This document shows, piece by piece, positions 6,745-15,111 of a DNA stretch of 34,928 bases (position 1 is the first letter of the stretch; the number at the start of each line of letters is the position of its first letter). Under the pieces are notes generated by a model that was not told the DNA's origin, did no database searches, and was given only the letters and a program-made list of their open reading frames with translations. The translations under genes and the position numbers were made by a program. The stretch is from Arthrobacter sp. SO3 (GTDB lineage Bacteria; Actinomycetota; Actinomycetes; Actinomycetales; Micrococcaceae): assembly GCF_020532825.1 (NCBI RefSeq), contig NZ_MQTS01000116.1, forward strand, positions 1-34,928, in the 5' to 3' direction.

Positions 6745-8381
6745 AGCACGTGGCTGCGGGCGTGCTCCACCGCCTCGGGCAGGGATGAGAACAGGTGCTT
6801 GTGGTGCCGCAGCGACCGGATCACCCCGACGTTGGTCACCAGCTCGAGGTGCTCCGGCTGGACGCCTTTCAGCAGGACCGTCACGCCGCGCAGCTCCAGC
6901 GCCGAGATGACCTCCACCAGCGTGTGGGCCCCGGTGGCGTCCAGCATCCGCACCTGTGATAGCCGGATGATGGCCACCTGGATGTCCTTGACCTGGCTGA
7001 TTTCCTGCAGGACGCGTTCCGCGGCGCCGAAGAACATGGCCCCGTCGAGGCGGAAGATCGCGATGTGCTCGTCCCCCTCCTTGTGCGGTCCGGGCACGTC
7101 CTCGCGTTTCACCCCGCTGAGCGAGGCAAACTTGCGCAGCGTAAAGAGGGCCGCGGCGACAAGCCCGATCTCGATGGCCACGATCAGGTCGAAGGCCACG
7201 GTGATCAGGGCCGTCAGGACGAACACGAAGGCGTCGGCGCGGGTGGAGCGCATGATGGCGCCGACCGTGTGCCTGGACACCATGCGGACTGCCGTGACCA
7301 TCAGGATCCCGGCCAGGACGGCGAGTGGGATCCTCCCGACCAGTCCGGCTGCCAGATAGATGATGGCCAGCAGCACGAGCGCGTGGACAATCGCGGACAG
7401 CCGGGTCTTGGCGCCGGAGCGGACGTTGACCGCTGTCCGGGCGATGGCGCCGGTGGCCGGCATGCCGCCGAAGAACCCTGCCGCGACGGAGGCGAGCCCC
7501 TGCCCCGTGAGTTCCCGGTCCGGGCTGTAGGCCCCGGAGGGCCTCCCGTCAGGGCCCACCATCCCGGCTGCCACCCGTGCGGAAAGCAGCGATTCGATGG
7601 CGGCCAGCATCGCGATGGACACCGCGGGCATCAGCAGCCCGCCCAGCGCTGCCGGATCGAGGGACGGCATCGACGGTGCCGACAGGGAATGCGGCAGCTC
7701 ACCGATCCGGGGGATCTCCAGCTGGAGCAGCTCGGCGGCCACGGTGGCCAGCAGGACCGCGATCAGGCTCGCGGGCAGGGCCTTGTTCAGCTTCGGCAGT
7801 AGGACCATCACGGCGGCCACGCCGGCCACGACGCCGAGCGTCTGGAAAACGGCGGGGACGGTGGCCTGGGAGGCGCTCTCGATGGCGGCCAGCAGGGTGT
7901 TGTGGCCCGGTATCCCCGTGGTGCCGGTGGCCATCGGGACCTGCTGGAGGAAGATGATCGCGGCGATGCCGAGGGTGAAGCCCTCCACTACCGGCCACGG
8001 GATGAAGGCCACCGCCCGGCCCAGCCCGCTGATTCCCAGGATAATCACCAGCAGCCCCGCCATCAGGGAGACCAGGGCGATGCTGCCGACGCCATGGAGG
8101 GCGACGACCGGCGCCAGGACGACGACCATCGCGCCGGTCGGGCCGGAGACCTGCACGTGCGAGCCGCCCATGACAGCGGCCACGAGGCCGGCGACGACGG
8201 CGGTGATGAGTCCGGCTTCAGCGCCGACGCCGGAACTCACTCCGAAGGCCAGTGCCAGCGGCAGGGCCACAATCCCCACGGTGATCCCGGACAGCAGGTC
8301 CGTCTTCCAGGACGAGCGCAGGCCGTCATAGTCACGCCGGGACGGCAGGAACCGGCTGAGGTGCGCCAGGGCCGCGCTCAT
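6720..8381 (-). CDS. SulP-family inorganic anion transporter with STAS domain
   Basis: A 553-residue inner-membrane SLC26/SulP transporter for an anion such as sulfate or bicarbonate. The membrane part (about residues 20-420) begins with the family motif (DLLSGITVGIVALPLALAFG) and has QVSGPTGAM and many hydrophobic helices. A cytoplasmic STAS domain occupies about 430-545, with DATG at the position of the regulatory serine of SpoIIAA-like proteins. The ATG overlaps the stop of the ArsR-type regulator (ATGA), so the two are coupled and probably repressed together. No carbonic anhydrase or sulfur genes are adjacent, so the substrate is unresolved. The last codons lie in the 32-bp tandem repeat. 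Confidence 0.93.
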   Translation of the reverse strand: MSAALAHLSRFLPSRRDYDGLRSSWKTDLLSGITVGIVALPLALAFGVSSGVGAEAGLITAVVAGLVAAVMGGSHVQVSGPTGAMVVVLAPVVALHGVGSIALVSLMAGLLVIILGISGLGRAVAFIPWPVVEGFTLGIAAIIFLQQVPMATGTTGIPGHNTLLAAIESASQATVPAVFQTLGVVAGVAAVMVLLPKLNKALPASLIAVLLATVAAELLQLEIPRIGELPHSLSAPSMPSLDPAALGGLLMPAVSIAMLAAIESLLSARVAAGMVGPDGRPSGAYSPDRELTGQGLASVAAGFFGGMPATGAIARTAVNVRSGAKTRLSAIVHALVLLAIIYLAAGLVGRIPLAVLAGILMVTAVRMVSRHTVGAIMRSTRADAFVFVLTALITVAFDLIVAIEIGLVAAALFTLRKFASLSGVKREDVPGPHKEGDEHIAIFRLDGAMFFGAAERVLQEISQVKDIQVAIIRLSQVRMLDATGAHTLVEVISALELRGVTVLLKGVQPEHLELVTNVGVIRSLRHHKHLFSSLPEAVEHARSHVLRNAAANV

Positions 8382-8755
8382 GAAACGGAATCCTTCAGGT
8401 GTTCGCTCGGCAGTTCCTGCGCGAGTCTGAGCCGGTCGTTGGAATCGGCCAGGCTGTCGAGGAGGAAGGTCCGGGCGATGGCCAGCAATTCGGCGATTTT
8501 CGGATGGGCCAGCCGGTAGGTCACCGTATTGGCGGAGCGGGTCGAGGTCACCACCCCGTGCCGGCGCAGGGTGGCGAGGTGCTGGGACAGGTGGGACGCT
8601 TCGAGGCCCGTCTCGGCCAGCAGATAGCTGACGGGCGCCGCATTATCCGGCGCGGCGGACAGCAGTTCGAGTACACGGATCCGCGCCGGGTGGGCGAGGG
8701 CCTTGAACAGGTTCGCCTTGATCTCGTACAAGGGGGTTTGCGCTGCCGAAATCAT
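8378..8755 (-). CDS. ArsR-type winged-helix regulator
   Basis: A 125-residue ArsR/SmtB-fold repressor. The core has FKALAHPARIRVLELL and a recognition helix region (LEASHLSQHLATLRRHGVV), then the wing (RSANTVTYRLAHPKI). The classical metal site (ELCVCDL) is missing and no cysteines are present, so it does not look like a metal sensor of the ArsR type. It is the first gene of a two-gene operon with the SulP transporter, which it probably controls together with itself. The signal is unknown. No good Shine-Dalgarno precedes ATG 8755. Confidence 0.88.
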   Translation of the reverse strand: MISAAQTPLYEIKANLFKALAHPARIRVLELLSAAPDNAAPVSYLLAETGLEASHLSQHLATLRRHGVVTSTRSANTVTYRLAHPKIAELLAIARTFLLDSLADSNDRLRLAQELPSEHLKDSVS

Positions 8756-8810
8756 CGCTGCCCGTGCTTTCTGGCCCTGAGGTCCCTCGACCGGCCATGA
8801 GTTGATGGAT

Positions 8811-8826
8811 TGATGTTTTCATCATA
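8811..8826 (-). promoter_or_regulatory. Promoter and candidate autoregulatory operator of the arsR-sulP operon
   Basis: On the minus strand a near-ideal -10, TATGAT (8826-8821), overlaps the dyad TGATGTTTTCATCA (8811-8824). The predicted start near 8814 falls inside the dyad, which fits repression by the ArsR-type protein. Binding is inferred. Confidence 0.45.
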
Positions 8827-8911
8827 CCGCATCCCGGAGGGCTGTTCTGAATTTCTGTCTGAATTCTATTCAGGGGACCGTCATCGGCGCAGGTGTCCGG
8901 AGGCCTGACGC

Positions 8912-8923
8912 TAGGCTGGAACC
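8912..8923 (+). promoter_or_regulatory. Leaderless -10 element for hadA
   Basis: TAGGCT, 6 nt, then ATG 8924. Confidence 0.5.
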
Positions 8924-9397
8924 ATGACTATCAATCCGGATCTGCAGGGGCGCAGCTACCCTGCCAAAGAGGTGTACGACGTCGGCCGCGAGAAAATCCG
9001 CGAGTTCGCCCGCGCCGTCAAGGCCACCCATCCCGCCCACTTCGAGGTGGATGCGGCGAGGGCCTTGGGCCACAGCGACCTCGTGGCGCCGCCGACCTTC
9101 GCCATCATCGTCGCGCAGCGGGCCGACGCCCAGCTGATCGAGGACCCGGACGCCGGCATCGACTTCTCCCGCGTAGTCCACGCTGACCAGCGGTTCATCC
9201 ACCACCGGCCCATCATTGCCGGGGACCGGCTGGTTGCCGAACTGCACGTCGACGGCGTCCGTGCGATGGGCGGGGGAGCCATGATCACCACCCGCTCGGA
9301 AATCTTTGCCCTGGCCGCCGGTGCCACCGACGGTACCGCCCGCGAGGCCGTCACGACCGCCACCTCGTCCATCCTGGTCCGCGGAGAGGGACAGTAG
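8924..9397 (+). CDS. hadA: MaoC-like dehydratase subunit, HadA type
   Basis: A 157-residue hot-dog-fold protein of the FAS1-like/MaoC N-terminal dehydratase family, matching actinobacterial HadA (UPF0336; Rv0635-like). Typical segments are YDVGREKIREFARAV, the APPTFAIIV stretch and HADQRFIHHRPIIAGD. The catalytic Asp-His signature is not in this subunit but in the next gene, as expected for a HadA-HadB heterodimer that dehydrates 3-hydroxyacyl-ACP/CoA. hadB follows 2 bp after its stop, so they are co-transcribed. Arthrobacter makes no mycolic acids, so the role is probably general fatty-acid elongation or a related acyl step (inference). Confidence 0.88.
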   Translation: MTINPDLQGRSYPAKEVYDVGREKIREFARAVKATHPAHFEVDAARALGHSDLVAPPTFAIIVAQRADAQLIEDPDAGIDFSRVVHADQRFIHHRPIIAGDRLVAELHVDGVRAMGGGAMITTRSEIFALAAGATDGTAREAVTTATSSILVRGEGQ

Positions 9398-9399
9398 AC

Positions 9400-9837
9400 A
9401 TGACACGCACACTCTCGGAACTCGCGGTCGGCCAGGACATCGGCAGCCGCAGCATCACCGTCACCCGCACTGACCTCGTCAAGTACGCCGGTGCCTCCGG
9501 CGATTTCAACCCCATCCACTGGAACGAGGCCTTCGCAACTGGCGTGGGACTGCCCGGTGTGATCGCGCACGGCATGTTCACCATGGGCTCCGCCGTCCAG
9601 CTCGTGACCGACTGGGCCGGGGACCCCGCCGCCGTCGTCGATTTCCAGACCCGCTTCACCAAGCCCGTCCCGGTGTCCGACACCACGGGGACGGCCGAGG
9701 CCGGCGCCGTGATTGAGATCAGCGGCGCCATCGGGGCGCTCGACGCCGGGGCCGGCACCGCCCGGGTGGACCTGACCGTCGTCTCCGGCGGCCAGAAAGT
9801 GCTGATGAAGGCCCAGGCCGTCGTCAGGCTGGCGTAG
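9400..9837 (+). CDS. hadB: MaoC-like (R)-specific dehydratase, HadB type
   Basis: A 145-residue catalytic partner of HadA. The hydratase signature GDFNPIHWNE is present with D35 and H40 in the catalytic positions, followed by the GVIAHGMFTMG helix that lines the acyl tunnel. AGAGGGA precedes the ATG. The heterodimer would dehydrate (R)-3-hydroxyacyl thioesters in fatty-acid synthesis. In other actinobacteria the pair lies near murB, as here, but an MFS gene now separates them. Confidence 0.9.
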   Translation: MTRTLSELAVGQDIGSRSITVTRTDLVKYAGASGDFNPIHWNEAFATGVGLPGVIAHGMFTMGSAVQLVTDWAGDPAAVVDFQTRFTKPVPVSDTTGTAEAGAVIEISGAIGALDAGAGTARVDLTVVSGGQKVLMKAQAVVRLA

Positions 9838-9852
9838 CCGGATGGCGATGCC

Positions 9853-11130
9853 GTGAACCTGCGGACCGGCCAGGCCGTGGAGGTCACGCAGTGGCGTAAC
9901 GCCGTGGTGGCCGCGTACTCAGTCAGTGGCATCGCGTTCGCCACCTGGGTGTCCCGGCTCCCGGCCATCCGCGACGGACTTGACCTGACCCCTGCGAACG
10001 TCGGGCTGCTGTTGCTGTGCATGACCCTGGGCTCCTTCATCTCGGTCTCAGCGTCGGGGCTGATCGTGCTGCGCTTCGGCTCCAAGCAGACCATCCGGAT
10101 CGGCAGCATCATGGTGGGCGCCGGGCTGGTCCTGGCCGGCATTGGAACCACGGTCCTGGTCAACCCCCCCGCCGTCGCCGCGGGGCTGGCCGTGATCGGC
10201 CTCGGCACGGCCAGCTGGAACACGGCCTCCAACGTCGAGGGCGCCGCGGTGGAACGCGCCGTCCGGCGGCACATCATGCCCCGGCTGCATGGATCGTTCA
10301 GCCTCGGGACCGTTGCCGGCGCCGGGGCAGGAGCCTGGGCCGCCGGGGCCGGTGTCCCCGTCTTCTGGCATTTCGCCGCGGTGGGGCTGTTCGTCGCCGG
10401 TTCCGTGGCCACCGCCGCTTCCTGGTTCCGTGCGGACATCACTCCGGTGGACGCCGGACCGGGATTCACGCCGGCCCGGCCCGATACCTTCGAGGACCCC
10501 TCCACCGGGCCCATTCCGGTCATCCTGCCGGGCACGGCTAAGCCCGAAGCCCCACTGGACAACAAACGCCAGATCGCCCTGGCCTGGCGGGACCGGCGCA
10601 CGCTCCTGCTGGGCGTGCTCGTGCTGGGGCTGGCCCTCGCCGAGGGAGCCGCGGGGGACTGGGTGGCCCTGGCGCTCGCCGACGGCCACGGACAGTCCGA
10701 CGCCGCGGGCGCCGCCGGGTACGGGCTCTTCGTCACGTTCATGACCGTGGGACGCTTCGCCGGCACCGTGGTCCTGGACCGCTTCGGCCGCGTCCCGGTA
10801 ATGCGCTGGTGCGCGGCCCTGGCCGTGCTGGGTCTGGGCCTGTTCGTCTTCGCGCCGGCGCCGTGGGTGGCCTATGCCGCCCTCGCCGTCTGGGGACTGG
10901 GCGCCTCGCTGGGCTTCCCGGTGGGCATGTCCGCCGCCGCCGACGACCCGGCCAGGGCAGCCGCCCGGGTCTCCGTGGTCTCCACAATCGGCTATGGCGC
11001 ATTCCTCTGCGGGCCGCCCCTGCTGGGCCTGCTGGCCGAGCACGTCGGCATCCTGCACTCCCTGCTGGCGGTGATGGTGATGCTGGTGGTCAGCTTCCTG
11101 CTTTCCCCGGTGGCCCGGAAAGTCAGCTGA
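9853..11130 (+). CDS. Major facilitator superfamily transporter
   Basis: A 425-residue inner-membrane protein with about 12 hydrophobic helices in two halves joined by a polar loop (about residues 195-240, Pro/Asp rich). The start region TQWRNAVVAAYSVSGIAFATWVSR resembles the YbjJ/FucP-like branch of MFS. GTG 9853 lies 15 bp after hadB with no good Shine-Dalgarno, so it probably depends on readthrough from hadAB. The substrate cannot be inferred. Confidence 0.88.
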   Translation: MNLRTGQAVEVTQWRNAVVAAYSVSGIAFATWVSRLPAIRDGLDLTPANVGLLLLCMTLGSFISVSASGLIVLRFGSKQTIRIGSIMVGAGLVLAGIGTTVLVNPPAVAAGLAVIGLGTASWNTASNVEGAAVERAVRRHIMPRLHGSFSLGTVAGAGAGAWAAGAGVPVFWHFAAVGLFVAGSVATAASWFRADITPVDAGPGFTPARPDTFEDPSTGPIPVILPGTAKPEAPLDNKRQIALAWRDRRTLLLGVLVLGLALAEGAAGDWVALALADGHGQSDAAGAAGYGLFVTFMTVGRFAGTVVLDRFGRVPVMRWCAALAVLGLGLFVFAPAPWVAYAALAVWGLGASLGFPVGMSAAADDPARAAARVSVVSTIGYGAFLCGPPLLGLLAEHVGILHSLLAVMVMLVVSFLLSPVARKVS

Positions 11131-11170
11131 CCGGCAGGGCGCTGCTTAGGGTAGTGCGGTGTTCCCCGGC

Positions 11171-11182
11171 TAGGCTGGTCGG
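11171..11182 (+). promoter_or_regulatory. Leaderless -10 element for murB
   Basis: TAGGCT, 6 nt, then GTG 11183. Confidence 0.5.
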
Positions 11183-12250
11183 GTGACCCAGACACTGCTT
11201 TCCGCCCTGACCACGGCCGCCGTCGGCGGCCCCGCCGGCAACTTCATCGAGGCCCGCACCGAGGCGGAGATCATCGAGGCCGTCCGCTCAGCGGATGCTG
11301 CCGGTGAGTCCCTGCTGATCATCGGCGGCGGGTCCAACCTGCTGGTGTCCGACGACGGGTTTCCCGGCACCGTGCTGAAGATTGCCTCGGACGGGTTCAC
11401 CGTCAACGCGGAGGACTCCTGCGGCGGCGTCGCCGTGGTGGTCCAGGCGGGCCACAACTGGGACGCCCTGGTGGAGCATGCCGTGCGGCACGCCTGGTCC
11501 GGGATCGAGGCGCTCTCCGGCATCCCGGGCTCCACGGGCGCCACCCCGGTCCAAAACGTCGGTGCCTACGGCTCGGACGTTTCCCAGACCATCGCCGCCG
11601 TGCGCACCTGGGACCGGGAACGCAACGCCGTGCAGACCTTCACCAACTCGGAACTGAAGTTCGGCTACCGGGATTCGATCCTCAAACAGACCACCGTCAA
11701 CGGCTCCCCGCGCTACGTTGTGCTCACGGTCGAGTTCCAGCTGCCGCTGGGCCGGATGAGCGCCCCCATCCGGTACGCCGAGCTCGCCCGCGCCCTGGGC
11801 GTCGAGGCCGGCCGGCGGGCCTACGCCAACGATGTCCGGCGGGAGGTCCTCCGGCTCCGGGCGTCCAAGGGCATGGTGTGGGACGCAGCGGACCGGGACA
11901 CCTATTCCACCGGCTCTTTCTTCACGAACCCGATCGTGCCGGCAGCCGCAGCCGCCGGGCTGCCCGACGATGCGCCGCGCTACCCGGGCGGCGCGGACGG
12001 CCTGATCAAGCTCTCGGCCGCCTGGCTGATCGACCAGGCCGGCTACGGCAAGGGGTTCGGTCTTGAGGCGGACAGCGTCTCCGGCGGCCGGGCCTCGCTG
12101 TCCACCAAGCACACCCTGGCCATCACCAACCGGGGAGCGGCCAGCGCCGCGGACCTGCTGGCGATCGCGCGCGAGGTGCGCCGCGGCGTCGTCGAACGCT
12201 TCGGGATTGAACTGCATCCGGAACCGCTGCTCATCGGCGTGGAGCTCTAG
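11183..12250 (+). CDS. murB: UDP-N-acetylenolpyruvoylglucosamine reductase MurB
   Basis: A 355-residue FAD enzyme that reduces enolpyruvyl-UDP-GlcNAc to UDP-MurNAc with NADPH, the second step of peptidoglycan precursor synthesis in the cytoplasm. The FAD-binding domain has LLIIGGGSNLLVSDDGF and GIPGSTGATPVQNVGAYG. Catalytic residues by family are R163 (GYRDS), S245 (STGSFFTNP, proton donor) and E347 (LHPEPLLIG). The GTG start is fixed by the leaderless -10. It is convergent with the membrane-protein gene at 12263, 12 bp away. Confidence 0.97.
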   Translation: MTQTLLSALTTAAVGGPAGNFIEARTEAEIIEAVRSADAAGESLLIIGGGSNLLVSDDGFPGTVLKIASDGFTVNAEDSCGGVAVVVQAGHNWDALVEHAVRHAWSGIEALSGIPGSTGATPVQNVGAYGSDVSQTIAAVRTWDRERNAVQTFTNSELKFGYRDSILKQTTVNGSPRYVVLTVEFQLPLGRMSAPIRYAELARALGVEAGRRAYANDVRREVLRLRASKGMVWDAADRDTYSTGSFFTNPIVPAAAAAGLPDDAPRYPGGADGLIKLSAAWLIDQAGYGKGFGLEADSVSGGRASLSTKHTLAITNRGAASAADLLAIAREVRRGVVERFGIELHPEPLLIGVEL

Positions 12251-12262
12251 GAAAGCAGCCGG

Positions 12263-12742
12263 TCAGTTCCTGCCGCGGTGCGGGACCACCCTGCTGAACA
12301 GCATGAAGGTGAAGCCGGACGCGGCGGCGCCGAGGAAGAAGACCTGGCAAAACGCCACGGACTGCTCGCTGGGCCCGCTGAGGAGCAGGAAGCCGGCGAG
12401 GGCGAAGACCACCGCACCTGCCAGCAGGGCCACGGAGCCGAGCAGGAAACTCTGCACGGTGTCGGGGAGCTCCCCGGGTTCCAGGCTGTCCGGTGATGAA
12501 CCGTCGTCCCGCGCGGGGGAGCGCGGCTGCACCGATGTGGCCGTGATGAAGCTGGTCACCGCCACGGCCATGGACACCACGGCCACGAGCTGCAGGGTGC
12601 TCATCACGGGCGAGAGCCGCGTTCCGCTGGCGATGGCAATGGCGAGCCCCGCGGCCATGCCGGCAGCGCTGGAAGCCCAGCCCAGCAGGGCCAGCCTTCT
12701 GCTCAGGGGCCGCAGCAGCGGCCACATCTCGCTCATGGTCAT
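12263..12742 (-). CDS. Hypothetical four-helix membrane protein
   Basis: A 159-residue protein beginning MTMSEMW with four hydrophobic stretches (about 17-37, 46-66, 98-120, 130-148) and an acidic, Ser/Pro-rich loop at about 72-93. I do not recognise a family. ATG 12742 is 6 nt from a TACGCT -10; a second ATG (12736) two codons later is a possible alternative. It is divergent from the AlkZ-like gene, and the two start codons are about 70 bp apart. Confidence 0.75.
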   Translation of the reverse strand: MTMSEMWPLLRPLSRRLALLGWASSAAGMAAGLAIAIASGTRLSPVMSTLQLVAVVSMAVAVTSFITATSVQPRSPARDDGSSPDSLEPGELPDTVQSFLLGSVALLAGAVVFALAGFLLLSGPSEQSVAFCQVFFLGAAASGFTFMLFSRVVPHRGRN

Positions 12743-12754
12743 CCCTCAAGCGTA
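12743..12754 (-). promoter_or_regulatory. Leaderless -10 element for the four-helix membrane protein
   Basis: Minus-strand TACGCT, 6 nt (TGAGGG), then ATG 12742. Confidence 0.45.
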
Positions 12755-12799
12755 AGGAGTCCGGCTGGAAGGCGGCTGGGAACTGTCCGTCCGGCGTCC

Positions 12800-12811
12800 T
12801 AGCATGGGTGC
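12800..12811 (+). promoter_or_regulatory. Leaderless -10 element for the AlkZ-like gene
   Basis: TAGCAT, 6 nt, then ATG 12812. Confidence 0.45.
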
Positions 12812-13918
12812 ATGAGAGCAACGGCGAGTCCCCGGCTCAGCCGTGCGATCCTGGGCCGGTTGCGGCTGGCCTCCCAGGGGCTGGCCGGGTCCGGATTCCG
12901 CAGCGTCGCGGAAGCGGTGCGCTGGATGACGGCGATGCAGGCGCAGGACCTGGGCGCAGCCCTTTGGGCTGTCGGACTCCGCGTGCCGGGCTCCCGTGCA
13001 GTGGACGTCCGCAGTGCCCTCAACCGGGGTGAAATAGTGCGCTCCTGGCCGATGCGCGGCACCCTGCACCTCATGGTTCCCGAAGACCTGAAGTGGATGC
13101 TGGCCATTACCTCCGACCGGCTGATCCGCGGCCTGGCCGGGCGCCACCGGGAGCTCGACATCTCCGCCGCGGACGTCGACGCCGCTGCGGGGACCGCGCT
13201 GCAGCTGGTCTCCGGCGGGGCAGCCGCCAGCCGGGCGGAGCTGTTCCAGGCCTTCGAACGGGCAGGCCAGTCCACCGCCGGCCAGCGCGGCATTCACCTG
13301 CTGGGGATCCTGTGCCAGCGGGCCTGGCTGGTGCAGGGGCCGCTGGCCGGCAACCAGCAGCTGGTGGTGGCCTTCGACGACTGGATCACCGACTCGCGGA
13401 CCGTGGACCGTGCGGCGGGCATCGCCGAGTGGCTCCTGCGCTACCTGCGCAGCCACGGACCCGCCACCGAGCGTGACTTTGCCTGGTGGTCCGGCATTCC
13501 CCTGACGGAGGTCCGCGCCGCCCTGGCCGACGTGAAAGACCAGCTGGTGGAGGTCCCGTTCGAGGGGACCAGCTACTGGCTCTCCCCGGAAACGGCGGCG
13601 CTGCTCGACGAAGGCGTCCCCGCAGCACGCCTGGTGCTGGCGCTGCCCGGCTTCGATGAGTTCGTGCTTGGCTACACGGACCGGTCGCTCGTGCTGCCGC
13701 CCGAGCATGCGGACAAGATCGTGCCGGGCGGCAACGGCGTCTTCCGGAAGACGATAGTTGCCGGCGGCCAGATCGTCGGCACCTGGGACGTCACCCGCAA
13801 CGGCGGGGCCGCCGTCGTCGTCCCTAAGCCCTTTGACTACGTTAACGGGCTGCGGCCTGCCGCCCAAAAGTCTTTTGAGCTGCAGGCCGCGAATTACCGG
13901 AGATTCCTCGGCACCTGA
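12812..13918 (+). CDS. Winged-helix (HTH_42) protein, AlkZ-like DNA glycosylase candidate
   Basis: A 368-residue protein of the HTH_42 superfamily of tandem winged-helix DNA-binding proteins, which includes the interstrand-crosslink glycosylase AlkZ and YcaQ. An early segment, WMTAMQAQDLGAALWA, carries Q43-A-Q45, in the place of the catalytic QxQ motif of AlkZ-type enzymes. The conserved VRSWPMRGTLHL follows, and near the C-terminus LPGFDEFVLGY and NGVFRKTI. If active it would excise bulky alkylated or crosslinked purines; many members have unknown substrates. It is monocistronic with its own leaderless promoter and convergent with asd. Confidence 0.85.
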   Translation: MRATASPRLSRAILGRLRLASQGLAGSGFRSVAEAVRWMTAMQAQDLGAALWAVGLRVPGSRAVDVRSALNRGEIVRSWPMRGTLHLMVPEDLKWMLAITSDRLIRGLAGRHRELDISAADVDAAAGTALQLVSGGAAASRAELFQAFERAGQSTAGQRGIHLLGILCQRAWLVQGPLAGNQQLVVAFDDWITDSRTVDRAAGIAEWLLRYLRSHGPATERDFAWWSGIPLTEVRAALADVKDQLVEVPFEGTSYWLSPETAALLDEGVPAARLVLALPGFDEFVLGYTDRSLVLPPEHADKIVPGGNGVFRKTIVAGGQIVGTWDVTRNGGAAVVVPKPFDYVNGLRPAAQKSFELQAANYRRFLGT

Positions 13919-13956
13919 GCCAGGCGGCGGCGTCCGGCGCGGCAGCTGCTGAGGTC

Positions 13957-15099
13957 CTAGAGGTTGCCGGTCGCGATGTTGAGCATGCGGCGCAGCGGCT
14001 CGGCCGCACCCCACAGCAGCTGGTCGCCGACCGTGAACGCACTGATGTACTGCGGGCCCATCTCCAGCTTGCGGATGCGGCCCACCGGGATGTCCAGGGT
14101 GCCGGATGCCGCCACCGGGGTGAGCTGGGACATGGAGGCGTCCTTGGAGTTGGGCACCACCTTGGCCCACTCATTGTCCGCGTCCAGCAGCTTCTCGATC
14201 TCGGCGACGGAGAGGTCTTCGCGGAGCTTGAGAGTGAGCGCCTGGGAGTGCGAGCGCATAGCGCCGATCCGGATGCACAGGCCGTCCATGATGATGTGCT
14301 GATCGCCGGAGGTGCCGAGGATCTTGTTTGTCTCCACCCCGGCCTTCCACTCTTCCTTGGACTGGCCGTTGCCGAGGTCCGCATCGATCCAGGGGATCAG
14401 CGATCCGGCCAGCGGGACGCCGAACTGGGTGGCATCGATGTCGGTGCGCTGGTGGGCCAGGACCTTGCGGTCAATGTCCAGGATGGCCGACGCCGGGTCG
14501 TCCAGTTCCGGGCTGACCTGGGCGTTGAGCGTGCCGAACTGGCTCAGCAGTTCGCGCATGTGCCGGGCGCCGCCGCCGGAGGCAGCCTGGTAGGTCATGG
14601 AGGTGCCCCATTCGACGAGGCCGTTCTTGAACAGCCCGCCGAGGCCCATCAGCATGCAGGACACGGTGCAGTTGCCGCCGATGTAGTCCTTCACGCCGCC
14701 GGAGAGACCGGCGTCGATGACGTCGCGGTTGATCGGGTCCAGCACGATGATCGAATCGTCGTTCATCCGCAGGGTGGAAGCGGCATCGATCCAGAGGCCG
14801 TCCCAGCCGCGGCTGCGCAGCTCCCCGTGGACCTGCTTTGTGTAGTCGCCGCCCTGGGCGGTGACGATAATCGGCAGCTTCGCCAGGGCATCGACGTCGA
14901 ACGCGTCCTCGAGCTTGCCGGCGTCGCCCCCGGCAGAACCGGCGACCGCAGGGGCTGCACCTCCCGCGTTGGAGGTGGAGAAAAATACCGGGTTGATGTT
15001 GGCGAAGTCGCCCTCGTCCTGCATACGCTGCATCAGGACGGAACCGACCATGCCACGCCAACCGACCAGTCCAACGGACGGAGTAGCTGCTGTAGTCAT
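13957..15099 (-). CDS. asd: Aspartate-semialdehyde dehydrogenase
   Basis: A 380-residue enzyme converting L-aspartyl-4-phosphate to aspartate semialdehyde (NADPH), the branch point to lysine/diaminopimelate, threonine and methionine. The N-terminal [11 protein letters not shown] is the NADP-binding loop, C144 in GGNCTVS is the catalytic cysteine, and [16 protein letters not shown] and [19 protein letters not shown] are typical. Throughout it resembles the long E. coli-type ASADH rather than the roughly 345-residue type usually found with lysC in actinobacteria, and no lysC is adjacent. A leaderless -10 precedes the ATG. Confidence 0.96.
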   Translation of the reverse strand: MTTAATPSVGLVGWRGMVGSVLMQRMQDEGDFANINPVFFSTSNAGGAAPAVAGSAGGDAGKLEDAFDVDALAKLPIIVTAQGGDYTKQVHGELRSRGWDGLWIDAASTLRMNDDSIIVLDPINRDVIDAGLSGGVKDYIGGNCTVSCMLMGLGGLFKNGLVEWGTSMTYQAASGGGARHMRELLSQFGTLNAQVSPELDDPASAILDIDRKVLAHQRTDIDATQFGVPLAGSLIPWIDADLGNGQSKEEWKAGVETNKILGTSGDQHIIMDGLCIRIGAMRSHSQALTLKLREDLSVAEIEKLLDADNEWAKVVPNSKDASMSQLTPVAASGTLDIPVGRIRKLEMGPQYISAFTVGDQLLWGAAEPLRRMLNIATGNL

Positions 15100-15111
15100 T
15101 GGGCCAGTTTA
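15100..15111 (-). promoter_or_regulatory. Leaderless -10 element for asd
   Basis: Minus-strand TAAACT, 6 nt (GGCCCA), then ATG 15099. Confidence 0.5.

Noticed and set aside
8924..9837. Mycolic-acid-specific HadAB
   Set aside because: The proteins match the HadA/HadB fold, but nothing else in the window points to mycolate synthesis and Arthrobacter-like organisms lack mycolates.
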